DNA of 64,000 nucleotides from Gemmata massiliana (lineage in GTDB: Bacteria; Planctomycetota; Planctomycetia; Gemmatales; Gemmataceae): contig NZ_LR593886.1 in the NCBI RefSeq assembly GCF_901538265.1, positions 2,650,843 through 2,714,842 of the forward strand, in the 5' to 3' direction. A program made the position numbers and the translations under genes. Within the stretch, counting starts at the first letter, position 1. Each line of letters opens with the position of its first letter. Under the pieces are notes generated by a model, which had not been told where the DNA came from, searched no databases, and saw only the letters and a list, made by a program, of their open reading frames with translations. Below, one piece after another: positions 42,657 to 52,533 of this stretch.

Positions 42657-45600
42657 TTACTTGACGAGGCGGTTGGCCGCGTAACTGATTCCCTCGAACT
42701 CCTTGGATTTTCGCACGGGTTCGAGGTCGGGGTCTAGTGCCAATCCCGGGAGGTTGCTGTACCCGTCGCGAACGGCCTGGCGCAAGAACTCCAGTGCCTT
42801 CGCCTTGTCTTCCGGGTTCGTCGCGGAGGTCAGCGAGTACACGCACGCGGCCTGGTAACTCACCTCAGCGTCGTCGGACAGGAGCAGGGCTTGTTCGATC
42901 TCTTTGTGCGCGCCGTCGCGATCCTTGAGGCGGGCGAGGAGGACCGCCCGGCCCGAGCGCCCGAGCGCGAACTCCGGGTAGAACTCGACCACCCGCGTCG
43001 CGACCTTGAGCGCCCCGCGCGGGTCCTTCTCTTTCAAGCGGTCGGCCAAAACGTGGGCCTGGTTCTGGAGCGCGACCAGGGACCGCGGGTTGAGTTCTTC
43101 GGCGCTACGGAAGTCCGCGAGTGAGCCCGTCGGGTTCTCAAAGACGCGCACCGTTCCGCGGACCAGGAAGTCCATTTCGGTCGTCGCGGTGAGTTTGCCG
43201 GCGGCCGCGCGGTCCGCCTTCGCGCCCACCGGGTCGCGCCCGTCGCGGGCCGCGGCGCGGAGCAAGTGGATGTGGAGCGGGGACGCGCCGCGCTCGAGGG
43301 CGCACGTGTAGTCCTTGTCCGCGGCCTCAAGTTGCGCGCGGGCGGCGGCGGCCCTGCCGGGGCGCGCCTCATCGGCTCTGGCGAGCCGGTAGCGCGTCAA
43401 CCCGCGTGCGCGGTACGCCTCGGCGTAGCCCGGGTCGAGGTCGATCGCCTTCGTGAACTCGGCCTCCGCCAGCGCCGGTTTCTTGCACAGGCCGTAGATC
43501 GCCCCGCGCTGGAGCGCCGGGCGCGGGTCCTTGGGGAGCAGCACGCGGGCCACGTCGTAGCGCTCCAGCGCCCGCGTGTACTGGCCGAGCTGCTGGCGGC
43601 AGTACGCGAGGCAGAACTGCGCCGCGCCGTGGGCGGGTTGGTCGGCGATCGCGCGGTCGAGGAGCGGGACCGCGGTGGCGTAGCGCCCGCTCATCAGTGC
43701 GAACGCGGCCTCGATGAATTCCGTGTGCGCGCCGGGCACTTTTGCGGGGTTGGGGACGTCGACCACCTCCCCGACCGCCGGGGCGATGAGCGCCGCCTGA
43801 CGGTCGAGAACGGCCGGGACCGCGTTCGCGTCGAAGCACGTGCGGGCCGCGCGGTTCAGTTTCCACGCTTGAGCCGCGCGCTCGCGGCGCTCCGATTCCG
43901 GGCGCGTCTCGAAGCCCTGCCACCGGGATTGAGCCAGTAGGAGCAGCAGTTCGCCCAGGTCCGCGGTCAGGGCGCTGCGCTCGATCTCGGTGAGCCGGCT
44001 CACTTCGGGACGCTTCTGCCAGTCCGCGTCGCCGGGCAGCCCGTAGGCCGCGAGCAGTTCCTCGGCGCGCTTCTCCCCGCGCTCGTGGGTGGTTTTGTCG
44101 CCGTACAGGATCAGGTCGAGGCGCACCGTGTCGAGCGCGGCGCGCGTGGTGCGAGCCTGTTCGACGGCGCCGACCCGGGCCGTTGCCTCCGCGCGCTGGT
44201 GGAGGATGCCGCCCAATCCGAGGGCCAGCCCGATGAGGCACGCGGCCATCAGGCGCAGGGTCAGCCCCGGGTTGCGCCGGCGCCACTTTCCGAGGCGCTC
44301 GGTGACCGAAGTTTCACGCGCGTACCGGAGCGGCTGGTCGTTCAACTGGCGCTCGAGGTCGGTCCGGAGCTGCTCGGCGCTCTGGTACCGGTCTTCGGGT
44401 TCCGCGGCGAGCAGCTTCCGCACGATCGCTTCGACCGCGGGCGTCACCGCCGGGTTCAGCGGGCGCAGTGCGGGCGGCCCCTGGCGCCGGAGCGCCACTT
44501 GGCCGTCGATGTCGCGCAACCCCTTCGCGGTCGGGGCGAACGGTACCCCGCCCGTGAGCATCTCGAACGCCATCGCGCCGAGCGCGTACAGGTCGGTGCG
44601 CTGGTCGAGGGTACCCGTGCCGCGGTTCCGCATGTCGAGCAACTGCTCGATAGCCATGTACGGCATCGTCCCGCCGACGAGTTCGCGGTCCGGGCGGGCG
44701 GCGTCGAACGACAGGTTGAAGTCGAGGAGCATCGGCTCGCCGGTGTCGGCGAGGAGCACGTTGGCGGGCTTCAGGTCGAGGTGCAGGATGCCGCGCTCGT
44801 GGGCGTGCGCGAGCCCCTCGGCGAGTTGCACGAGCGCCTGCACAACGGCCCGCGGGTCGCCCACAATGGGCGGCGGGTCCGCGGAGTCCCAGGTCCAGAC
44901 GGGCACCCGCGGGGCGCCCGAGCGCCCGTTGGAGGCCGGGACCGATTTGCTGTCGGTGGTCAATGTTGTGCGAGCGGCCCGCGCCACGGTGCTCCGGCGC
45001 CCGGCCACCCGCGAGGGATCGGACCGGTACACCCGGAGCAGGTCCGCGATCGTGACCTTGCCCAGGAACGGCATGCAGAGCACCTGCACGGGGCCGTCGT
45101 TGTGGACCGAGTACACGGGCACGATGTTCGTGTGCTGGAGCCGGGCGAGGCGCTCGGCCTCGTGCGTCGGGCGCAGCGTGACTTTGAGCGCGACGGGCCG
45201 GTTCGCGAGGCTCTCCTGGTGCGCGAGGTACACCCGCGCGAACGCCCCGCGCCCGAGTTCCCCAACGAGCTTGAACCCGAGAACCGTGTCGCCGACGCGC
45301 GGGGCGCGTCGAGAGCCCGGAAACGGAGACTCGCCGTCGTCGTCCCATTCCGAGCTCCAGTCGGAGCCCGAGAGGTTCGCGATCCCGAGCGGTGCGCTCG
45401 AGAGCGGCGCGAGGCGCCCGCGCGGCGGCGGGGTCACGGCCGGGAACGGCTCGGCCGGTGCCGGGAGGGCCACGGGAACCCGCATCGTCGGCAGGTTCTC
45501 GGACCCGGGCGCTGCGCGCGCCGGTTCCGGTTCGGGCACGAACCTGGGGTCGTTGCTCGGAAAAACCGTCGTGGAATGCACGGGCAACTCGGGCGAAACG

Positions 45601-45671
45601 GTATGGGCGGCGGTCGGATTTCCACCGACCGGAACGACCCGCGCTTGGGGCACGGGTTGTAACGAATACAC
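42657..45671 (-). CDS. Ser/Thr protein kinase with transmembrane helix and TPR-like repeats; altered catalytic motifs
   Basis: The 1004-residue receptor-like kinase has a Pro-rich N-terminus (~125 residues) followed by the kinase domain. The G-loop is GELGRGAFARVYLA, the ATP Lys is Lys163 in VALKV, and the catalytic loop HLDLKPANVLL (His297, Asp299) has Leu where HRD kinases have Arg. The metal-binding motif reads DFN (Asp317) instead of DFG, and APE is AIE. A low-complexity insert lies around residues 210-245. One membrane helix (LRLMAACLIGLALGLGGIL, about 470-490) leads to a Arg/Ala-rich part and a C-terminal TPR-like region with AEAEFTKAIDLDPGYAEAYR. The catalytic Asp, ATP Lys and metal Asp are kept, so activity is likely. 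HLD and DFN variants occur in planctomycete kinases to my knowledge. Confidence 0.9.
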   Translation of the reverse strand: MYSLQPVPQARVVPVGGNPTAAHTVSPELPVHSTTVFPSNDPRFVPEPEPARAAPGSENLPTMRVPVALPAPAEPFPAVTPPPRGRLAPLSSAPLGIANLSGSDWSSEWDDDGESPFPGSRRAPRVGDTVLGFKLVGELGRGAFARVYLAHQESLANRPVALKVTLRPTHEAERLARLQHTNIVPVYSVHNDGPVQVLCMPFLGKVTIADLLRVYRSDPSRVAGRRSTVARAARTTLTTDSKSVPASNGRSGAPRVPVWTWDSADPPPIVGDPRAVVQALVQLAEGLAHAHERGILHLDLKPANVLLADTGEPMLLDFNLSFDAARPDRELVGGTMPYMAIEQLLDMRNRGTGTLDQRTDLYALGAMAFEMLTGGVPFAPTAKGLRDIDGQVALRRQGPPALRPLNPAVTPAVEAIVRKLLAAEPEDRYQSAEQLRTDLERQLNDQPLRYARETSVTERLGKWRRRNPGLTLRLMAACLIGLALGLGGILHQRAEATARVGAVEQARTTRAALDTVRLDLILYGDKTTHERGEKRAEELLAAYGLPGDADWQKRPEVSRLTEIERSALTADLGELLLLLAQSRWQGFETRPESERRERAAQAWKLNRAARTCFDANAVPAVLDRQAALIAPAVGEVVDVPNPAKVPGAHTEFIEAAFALMSGRYATAVPLLDRAIADQPAHGAAQFCLAYCRQQLGQYTRALERYDVARVLLPKDPRPALQRGAIYGLCKKPALAEAEFTKAIDLDPGYAEAYRARGLTRYRLARADEARPGRAAAARAQLEAADKDYTCALERGASPLHIHLLRAAARDGRDPVGAKADRAAAGKLTATTEMDFLVRGTVRVFENPTGSLADFRSAEELNPRSLVALQNQAHVLADRLKEKDPRGALKVATRVVEFYPEFALGRSGRAVLLARLKDRDGAHKEIEQALLLSDDAEVSYQAACVYSLTSATNPEDKAKALEFLRQAVRDGYSNLPGLALDPDLEPVRKSKEFEGISYAANRLVK

Positions 45672-45801
45672 TGCCGTACTTGCCCTGTAGAACGTAACTG
45701 CCTGGCTGCTGGGGGAAGCTGGGCAATTTCCGTAAAATTTTCTTTCGCCAGAAATGAAAAAAACGCCGTTGTTGCGCTCGGAGCCAAATTCGCGTGGCGC
45801 G

Positions 45802-47715
45802 TTACACTGCGGGCCGGTCGAGCACCTCGCGAACGAGTCGCGTGAGCACTTCGGCCGTGAAGGGCTTGTGTAGGAACGCCGCGGTCGATTCCGCGAGCCC
45901 GCGCTCGACGAGCGCGTCCTCGGTGTACCCGGATACGAACATCACCTTGATCCCCGGGCGCACCGGGACCACGGCCTGGGCCAGTTCGCCGCCGCTCATC
46001 CCCGGCATCACCACGTCCGTGAGGAGCATGTGAATTGGTCCCGCGTGCGCGCGGGCCAGTTCCAGGGCCTCCGGTCCCGAAGAGGCGTCGATAACCACGT
46101 ACCCCTTTTGCGCCAGGAGCATCGTGATGACGCGCCGCACCCCGGCGTCGTCGTCCGTGACCAGGATCGTTTCGGTCCCGCGGTCCGAGGGCCGGCCGCC
46201 CTCGGCGGCACGCGGATCGGGGAGCGGTTCGGATACCGGGAGGTACACGCGGAACGTGGTTCCGCGCCCGGGGGCGCTGGCGACCTCGATATCGCCCTCG
46301 GACTGGCGCACAATGCCGTACACGGTCGATAGTCCTAACCCCGTTCCGTGGCTGCCTTTAGTGGTGAAGAATGGTTCAAAGATCTTGTTCTTTACTTCCT
46401 CCGTCATGCCCGACCCGGTATCGGTCATTTCGAGAACCGCGTACCGGCCCGGCTTCAACCCCGGGATCGGGGGCGCAGCTTCTTCGTCGAGTCGCAGGTC
46501 GGAGGTGCGAACGGTGAGTCGGCCCCCGCGCGGCATCGCGTCGCGTGCGTTCAGCGCCAGGTTCATCAGCACCTGAGTGATCTGCGTCGGGTCGGCCGTG
46601 ACCGGGCCGAGCAGCGGGTCGGCCTCGGTCGTGAACTCGATGTGGCTGCCGATGAGCCGGCGCACCATGCCGGCGGTGTCGCGCATGACGGCGTTCAGGT
46701 TGAGCGCGCACGGGAGCAGGATCTGCTTGCGGCTGAACGCGAGGATCTGCCGGGTGAGGGCCGCGGCCCGTTCGCTGGCCGCCTTCACCTCTTGCAGGTG
46801 CTCGCGGACCTCGCTCGGGGGCAGGATGCCGGAGAGGATCAGTTCACTGAACCCGCCGATCACGGTCATGATGTTGTTGAAGTCGTGGGCGATGCCGCCC
46901 GCGAGCCGGCCCACGGCTTCCATTTTCTGGGCCTGCCGGAGGTGCTCTTCGAGGCGCTTGCGCTCGGTCACGTCGCGGAACACCAGAACCGCACCGGCGA
47001 TGCGCCCGTTGGCGTCGCTAATCGGGGCCGCGCTGTCGTCGATCGGCAGCTCCCCGCCCGTGCGCCGGAGGAGCAGGGTGCCCTCGGCGATCGCGGCCGG
47101 CTCGCGGGTCCGCAGGGCCTCGAGCGCGGGGTTCGTGACCAAGGCGCGCGTGCGGTCGGAGACGATCGGGAACACTTCCTCGACCGGGCGCCCCTGGGCG
47201 TCGACCGCGGTCCACCCGGTCAGTTGTTCGGCCAGCCCGTTCATGAACCGGACGCGCCCGCCCTCGTCGATCGCGATCAGCCCGTCCCCGATGCTCCCGA
47301 GCGTGGCCGCGAGCCAGCGCTCGTTCTCGCGCAGCCGGCGCTCCATCTCGTGCTTGTACAGGGCCATCTCGATCGCGGTCTGCAGGTCGCGGTCCTCGTA
47401 GGGCTTGAGGACGTACCCGTAGGGCTCGGTGATCTTGGCCCGGCGCAGCGTTTCGGGGTCCGAGTTGGCCGTCAGGTACACGACCGGCAGTTCGAGCTGC
47501 CCGCGGACGCGCGCCGCTGCCTCGATGCCGTCCATCTCCCCTTCGAGCCGGATGTCCATGAGCACGAGATTCGGGCGCAGGTCCGTCGCCTTGCGCACGG
47601 CGTCGGGGCCGTTCGCGGCGAGCCCGGCGACCGAGTACCCCATGCTCGTCAGGCGCTTCTGGATGCCCAGAGCGATGATGCGCTCGTCTTCGACGATCAG
47701 TACACTGGCCGGCAT
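45802..47715 (-). CDS. Hybrid histidine kinase, REC-PAS-HisKA-HATPase-REC
   Basis: The 637-residue soluble protein has an N-terminal receiver (acidic EDE, phosphoacceptor Asp in LVLMDIRLEGEMDG, Lys in YVLKPYE), then a PAS domain with DGLIAIDEGGRVRFMNGLAE. The dimerisation domain shows GGIAHDFNNIMTVIGGFSEL with His277 as phosphoacceptor. The ATPase has the N box NLALNARDAMP, G1 DTGSGM, F FEPFFTTK and G2 GTGLGLSTVYG. A C-terminal receiver follows (LVTDDDAGVRRVITM, Asp in LLTDVVMPGMSGGE, Lys in FLHKPF). The double-receiver layout points to a phosphorelay hub, in which the N-terminal receiver takes input from another kinase. It is 27 nt downstream of the six-PAS kinase gene and probably in its operon. 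Confidence 0.93.
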   Translation of the reverse strand: MPASVLIVEDERIIALGIQKRLTSMGYSVAGLAANGPDAVRKATDLRPNLVLMDIRLEGEMDGIEAAARVRGQLELPVVYLTANSDPETLRRAKITEPYGYVLKPYEDRDLQTAIEMALYKHEMERRLRENERWLAATLGSIGDGLIAIDEGGRVRFMNGLAEQLTGWTAVDAQGRPVEEVFPIVSDRTRALVTNPALEALRTREPAAIAEGTLLLRRTGGELPIDDSAAPISDANGRIAGAVLVFRDVTERKRLEEHLRQAQKMEAVGRLAGGIAHDFNNIMTVIGGFSELILSGILPPSEVREHLQEVKAASERAAALTRQILAFSRKQILLPCALNLNAVMRDTAGMVRRLIGSHIEFTTEADPLLGPVTADPTQITQVLMNLALNARDAMPRGGRLTVRTSDLRLDEEAAPPIPGLKPGRYAVLEMTDTGSGMTEEVKNKIFEPFFTTKGSHGTGLGLSTVYGIVRQSEGDIEVASAPGRGTTFRVYLPVSEPLPDPRAAEGGRPSDRGTETILVTDDDAGVRRVITMLLAQKGYVVIDASSGPEALELARAHAGPIHMLLTDVVMPGMSGGELAQAVVPVRPGIKVMFVSGYTEDALVERGLAESTAAFLHKPFTAEVLTRLVREVLDRPAV

Positions 47716-47742
47716 GTGCCCCTCTGCTGACGTGCGTGAGCC

Positions 47743-50700
47743 TTACCCGCGGGCCGGGAACCGAATTGTGAACCGGGTTCCGCTGGTCCCGTCCAGAGCG
47801 ATGTCCCCGCCGAGTTGTTCGACCAGTGTGTTCACGAGCTGGAGGCCGAACGACGTCGTGTGCCGGAAATCGAACCCGGGCGGTAATCCCACGCCGTCGT
47901 CGGCGACGGTGAGGAGGTGCGTTCCGGGTTCTTCGGGCGCCAGGGATACCGCGATCATACCACCTTCTCGGTCCGCGAAAGCGTACTTTAAGCAATTCGA
48001 GATTAGTTCATTCACCAACAGCCCGCACGGGATCGCGATATCCAGCGGGACGGGCGGAACGGACACCGAAACCGCCAACCGGATCGCCTCGTCGTCGGCC
48101 CGGTACGCCCGGAACAGATCCTCTGCCAGGTTTCGGACATACGTCCCGAATTCGACGCTCGCGAGGTTCTCGGACCGGTACAGGCGCTCGTGGATCAGGG
48201 CCATCGACCGGACCCGCCCGCGGCTCTCGCGGAACGCGGCCAGGGCCGCGGGGTCGGTGATCCCGTCCGACTGCAAATCGAGTAGTGTCGAGATGATCTG
48301 GAGGTTGTTCTTCACCCGGTGGTGGATCTCCTTGAGCATCACCTCTTTTTCGTGGACCGATGCGAGCAACCGGACCTCGGCCCGCTTGCGTTCCGTGATG
48401 TCCTGGATCTGGGAGATGAAGTACAGTGGCTGCCCGCGCGCGTCGCGGACCAGTGAGACCGAGAGCAGCACGTCGATGACGTGGCCGGTCTTGTGGAAGT
48501 AGCGCTTCTCCATCTGGTACGACGGCAGCTCGCCGCGCAGCACCTGTTCGACCAGGGCGAGATCCGCTCCCAGGTCATCCGGGTGCGTGATCGTCTGAAA
48601 GTCGATAGTCAGGAGCTCGGCTTCCGAGTACCCGACCAGCGCGCAGACGGACTGGTTCACCTTGAGCCAGCGCCCGTCCGGGGAAACCAGCGCCACCCCG
48701 ATAGGCGCGGAATCGAACGCGCTGCGGAACCGCTCCTCGCTCTCGCGCAGCGCGTCGGCGGCCCGGATGCGGTCGGTGATGACCTGAGTGTAGAACACGA
48801 GGCCGCCGATCTCACCTCGAGCTTTGCGCCAGGGGCGGGCCTCCCACTGGAGCCATTCCATTCCGCCGTCGGCCCGCGGGAACGGGTCTTCGGAGCACAT
48901 CTCAACGGCCCCCGCGAGCACGCGCCGGTGCGCCTGCTTCCACCGCTCCGGGATGTCCGGGAACACCTCGTAGTGCGAGCGCCCGATGACGTTCTGCCCG
49001 GTGAGGTGATAGTCCGTCAGCCATCGGTCACTGGCCTGCACGTACCGCATCTCGGTGTCGAGCATGGCGATCGCGGCCGGGGCGTGCTTGATGAACTGGC
49101 GCAGCAGCGTATCGGCCGCTTCCAGGGCGTCGGCCGAGCGCTTGATCGCGGTAATGTCGCGCCCCTCGGGGATGAGCAGCGTCACGACCCCGTTCTCGTT
49201 GTGGAACGGTTTGAGCGAGAAGTCGACCCAGAGCAACTCGCCGCTCGCGGCACGGTGCGTGGTCACGAACCGCACCGTTTCCCCGCGGTTGGCCCGGGCG
49301 ACCGCGTCCTGCAACCGGTCCCGCTGAACCGGGTCGTGCGTCCACCAAGGGGTGTCCCAGAACGGCTTGCCCAACACCTCCGCTTCAGACAGTCCGGCCG
49401 CGGCCAGAGCGGTTCGATTCGCTTCGAGGAGGGTGCCGTCGGCGGCCATCAGCCCGATAAATTGGAACGTCTGGTCGAAGATCGCCCGGAACCGCTTCTC
49501 GCTCTCGCGCAGGGCGCTCGCGACGGCCCGCGTTTCCGACACGTTGCGGATCGCGATGACCCCGCCCTCGACCCCGCTGGGGCCGAGGATCGGGCGCCCG
49601 GTGACGCTGATCGGCACGCCGTCCGGGTGCGCGTTGCTGACGGTCATCAGCTCCACGTTGTCGCACGATTCGCCGCGCATGGCCCGGAAGATCGGGAGCT
49701 GGTCCGGGGGGCACGGCCCGCTCCCGTCGGCCAAGTACACCCCGTTGACGCGGGCGCGCTCGATGGGCGAGAGGTTCTCGGTCGGCTCCGGGTGCAGTTG
49801 CCGGAACGCCCGGTTCTGCATTAAGAATCTGCCGTTCTTGTCGACCACGAGTACGGCCTCGCCCAAACTGTCGAGGACGGTCTGGAGGAGCTGCTTCTGC
49901 TCGCGGAGCGCCTCGACCGCGCGCTGGAGCTCGGCGGTTCGGGCCTCAGCGACCGCGGTGCGCTCGGCGACGCGCTGTTCGAGTTCGGCGTTCAGCCGGC
50001 GCACCTCGTCCTGGGCGAGCTTCTGCTCGGTGACGTCCACCGAGAACCCGATGAGCCCGGTGACGCGCCCGGTCGCGTCGCGGTAGGGGAGCTTGGACGT
50101 CTGGAGCCACCGGGTGCCGGTGATCGTGTAGAGCGGTTCGATGGCCCCGCGCACCTCGCGGGCCTCGGTCATGATCGCTTCGTCGTCCAGGCGGTACTGT
50201 TCCGCGTGCGGGGAGCCGATTCCGGCGTCCGTGCGCCCCTGGAGAGCTTCGCGCGGCAGCCCAACCAACCGGACCAACTCGTTATTGACCCGCACCAAAC
50301 GGTGGTCCCGGTCCTTGTGAAAAATGAGGGCCGGAACGGTGTCGAGGATCAGTTGCAGGTCGGCTTGCTGCCGGACCATTTCCGACTGCGCGTGTTTCAG
50401 ATCGTCGATGTCCGTCGACGTCCCGATCCGGCCGGCCGGTGCCCCGTCGGGTCCGACTACGGGAACGGACCGCGCCAGGAACCACCGGTACTCCCCGCCG
50501 TGAACCGGGCGCATCCGGAACTCGTGCTGGAACACGGTTCCCAATTTGTGCGCCTCTGCGCCCGCGTCCCGCAGGCGCTTCAGGTCGTCGGGGTGAACAA
50601 CCCGGGCGAGATCGGTGGGACCGATCCCGGTCAGTCCGGTGTACTCGTGCCACTGTCGGTTCAGGTACGCGAGCGACCCGTCCGGTTCGCTCATCCACAC

Positions 50701-51678
50701 GATTTGGGGAACGGCTTCGGTCAGTTGCCGGAGCTTTGCCTCGCTCGCCCGGAGCGCGCGTTCGACGTCCTCGCGCTCCTGGAGGACCGCACAGGGTACC
50801 AGCGCCGTGACGACCGCGACCGCCAGGAAGATATCAAGCAGCAGCAGGGATTCGTAGACGTCCGCGCGAACGAACGGCCCGCTTCCCGAGACGGTCCCCC
50901 AGATCGCGAACGCCGCGATCACCACGACCGTCAGCGCCGACCCGCGCGACCCGAACCGCACGGCCGCCCACACGAGAAGCGGCAAACTCAGGTACGCGAG
51001 CGGGCTGGCACTCACCCCCGCGCGCCACCCGCCGAACACCAGCACACAAGCGCCTAAGAGCAGCGCGAACAGGCAGACCGTTTCGGCGTCGGTCGGGCGC
51101 GGCGCTCCGGGCGCGAGGGGGCGCACCCACGCCAGTAACACGGGCGCGACCACCAACACGCCGACCGCGTCGCCCAGCCACCACGTCCACCACAGCGTGC
51201 CGAACGCTCCCCACGGAACCAACCCGCTCGCACACAGTGCCGTCACCCCGAGCGTGGCGGCGATCAAACATACGACGGGCACAACCGCCACGAAGCGAAA
51301 CACGTTGCGGACGCGATCGAGCGGATACCCGGGGCCAATGAACCGGCGAACGAGGCCCGCTCCCGCGAGAGCCTGAAGGGTCGAGCCCGTTGCGATTACT
51401 GCCGATGCCCCAACGTGTGCGACAAACGTGCCACTATGTGCCGGGTCGAAGGCGTCCCACACGTTCGCCAGGAACGAGCCGAGCCAGATCCCGGGCCACA
51501 CGCGGAGGCCGAAAATGAGTAGGGCCGCGAACGCGATCCCCGACGGCGGCCAGATCGCCGTCACTTTGCGGTCCGGCGGGAGCCCCAGGGTGAACCCCAG
51601 CCGGGCGGTCACAATGTACGCGAGCGCTAGCCCGAGCACGACGGCCCACGGGCGCCAACGCGAAAGTTGTGATTCCAT
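47743..51678 (-). CDS. MASE1-type membrane sensor kinase with six PAS domains and HisKA_2
   Basis: The 1311-residue kinase begins with an eight-helix-like MASE1 membrane sensor (ALAYIVTARLGFTLGLPPDR, AIWPPSGIAFAALLIFGLRV, LWWTWWLGDAVGVLVVAPVL). Six PAS/PAC repeats follow, recognisable from SEAKLRQLTEAVPQIVWMSE, LILDTVPALIFHKDRDHRLV, TVLDSLGEAVLVVDKNGRFL, FRAIFDQTFQFIGLMAADGT, FIKHAPAAIAMLDTEMRYVQ and FRSAFDSAPIGVALVSPDGR. A coiled coil lies between PAS2 and PAS3. The dimerisation domain is of the HisKA_2 type (LKEIHHRVKNNLQIISTLLD, His1119/His1120), and the ATPase has LVNELISNCLKYAF and DDGVGLP. This class often transfers phosphate to receiver proteins directly. The REC-first hybrid kinase just downstream is an obvious partner; that pairing is inference. 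Confidence 0.93.
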   Translation of the reverse strand: MESQLSRWRPWAVVLGLALAYIVTARLGFTLGLPPDRKVTAIWPPSGIAFAALLIFGLRVWPGIWLGSFLANVWDAFDPAHSGTFVAHVGASAVIATGSTLQALAGAGLVRRFIGPGYPLDRVRNVFRFVAVVPVVCLIAATLGVTALCASGLVPWGAFGTLWWTWWLGDAVGVLVVAPVLLAWVRPLAPGAPRPTDAETVCLFALLLGACVLVFGGWRAGVSASPLAYLSLPLLVWAAVRFGSRGSALTVVVIAAFAIWGTVSGSGPFVRADVYESLLLLDIFLAVAVVTALVPCAVLQEREDVERALRASEAKLRQLTEAVPQIVWMSEPDGSLAYLNRQWHEYTGLTGIGPTDLARVVHPDDLKRLRDAGAEAHKLGTVFQHEFRMRPVHGGEYRWFLARSVPVVGPDGAPAGRIGTSTDIDDLKHAQSEMVRQQADLQLILDTVPALIFHKDRDHRLVRVNNELVRLVGLPREALQGRTDAGIGSPHAEQYRLDDEAIMTEAREVRGAIEPLYTITGTRWLQTSKLPYRDATGRVTGLIGFSVDVTEQKLAQDEVRRLNAELEQRVAERTAVAEARTAELQRAVEALREQKQLLQTVLDSLGEAVLVVDKNGRFLMQNRAFRQLHPEPTENLSPIERARVNGVYLADGSGPCPPDQLPIFRAMRGESCDNVELMTVSNAHPDGVPISVTGRPILGPSGVEGGVIAIRNVSETRAVASALRESEKRFRAIFDQTFQFIGLMAADGTLLEANRTALAAAGLSEAEVLGKPFWDTPWWTHDPVQRDRLQDAVARANRGETVRFVTTHRAASGELLWVDFSLKPFHNENGVVTLLIPEGRDITAIKRSADALEAADTLLRQFIKHAPAAIAMLDTEMRYVQASDRWLTDYHLTGQNVIGRSHYEVFPDIPERWKQAHRRVLAGAVEMCSEDPFPRADGGMEWLQWEARPWRKARGEIGGLVFYTQVITDRIRAADALRESEERFRSAFDSAPIGVALVSPDGRWLKVNQSVCALVGYSEAELLTIDFQTITHPDDLGADLALVEQVLRGELPSYQMEKRYFHKTGHVIDVLLSVSLVRDARGQPLYFISQIQDITERKRAEVRLLASVHEKEVMLKEIHHRVKNNLQIISTLLDLQSDGITDPAALAAFRESRGRVRSMALIHERLYRSENLASVEFGTYVRNLAEDLFRAYRADDEAIRLAVSVSVPPVPLDIAIPCGLLVNELISNCLKYAFADREGGMIAVSLAPEEPGTHLLTVADDGVGLPPGFDFRHTTSFGLQLVNTLVEQLGGDIALDGTSGTRFTIRFPARG

Positions 51679-51933
51679 CGTTCGTTCCGGTTGCCGTGCG
51701 AATCGAGAGCGCCGAACGAGCGCCGGATCGGTGCCATAATTATGGTAGAATCAAAATTGCTTCGGCGTGCGGATTCAGGATGAAGAGCGCGCACGTACTC
51801 GGCGAACCCGGCCAAGAATGGCGGGCACCGCGTCGGAAGAGATGGTTGAGGCAAGCAGCAGCACGGCAGTTTATTGCAGTAACAGCTCCAGAAGTTCACC
51901 AATTCGCAACACGGCCCTCGAAACAGTCGATCG

Positions 51934-52431
51934 TCACCCAACGCGGTTCCCAGCTCCCTGTGCGAAGTCGATACCGGTCCCGCTCGCCATTTGGCGCTCG
52001 GGTACCGTTTCCAGGTCGCCGAGCGCCTTGAGCTTCTCGGCGGTGTCCCGGCTCAGGACGTCCAGTAGTTCGAGCGTTTCCGTGGGCAGCACCCCTTCGC
52101 CCTCGATCCGGACGAACTGGAGCCCGTTCAGGAAGTTGTTGACGATGTCGTGAACGGTCCGCATGGTCGCTTTCAGCACCCGGAGTCGCTCGGCTTCGAG
52201 TTCGCGCTCCCGGCGCAGCCGGCCCGCGGCCATTGTGCGGTCCAACCCGAACGCGCCTACAAGTAGAATCAGGGCCAAACCGAGATCATCGAACTTGTGA
52301 ACCGGGCGCGTTTCTTCTGCGAAAAACTCCAAGTGTACGACGTCGGCGCCCGTAGCGAGCATGAACAGAGCGGCCCCGGCGCTGAGCAGGAGGGCGGCCG
52401 CAGTAAACGGGAACGTTCCGATAACGCTCAT
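51934..52431 (-). CDS. Short membrane protein with histidine-kinase-dimerisation-like helix, no ATPase domain
   Basis: A 165-residue protein with two hydrophobic helices (AAALLLSAGAALFMLATGAD and LGLALILLVGAFGLDRTMAA), a charged coiled linker (RLRRERELEAERLRVLKATM) and a helix RTVHDIVNNFLNGLQFVRIE. The HDxVNN arrangement recalls the phosphoacceptor helix of histidine kinases (compare HDFNN), and the second helix ETLELLDVLSRDTAEKLKAL completes a two-helix unit. No ATP-binding domain follows before the stop at 51934. ATG 52431 is chosen because it starts just before the first helix; an upstream alternative lacks support. It may be a phosphotransfer or scaffold partner for the neighbouring kinases. 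This is a guess. Confidence 0.6.
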   Translation of the reverse strand: MSVIGTFPFTAAALLLSAGAALFMLATGADVVHLEFFAEETRPVHKFDDLGLALILLVGAFGLDRTMAAGRLRRERELEAERLRVLKATMRTVHDIVNNFLNGLQFVRIEGEGVLPTETLELLDVLSRDTAEKLKALGDLETVPERQMASGTGIDFAQGAGNRVG

Positions 52432-52533
52432 GCCGGCCTCATGTGTCGAATCGGGACTCGTGTACCAAACGAAAACCTCTCGGGCCTCCGGCCCGTAACC
52501 GCACGTGCTGGAACCACGCACCGGGTTCGATCG

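Noticed and set aside
44085-45690. Two ~530-residue plus-strand frames opposite the kinase gene
   Set aside because: High-GC antisense frames over a well-recognised kinase; composition is not protein-like.
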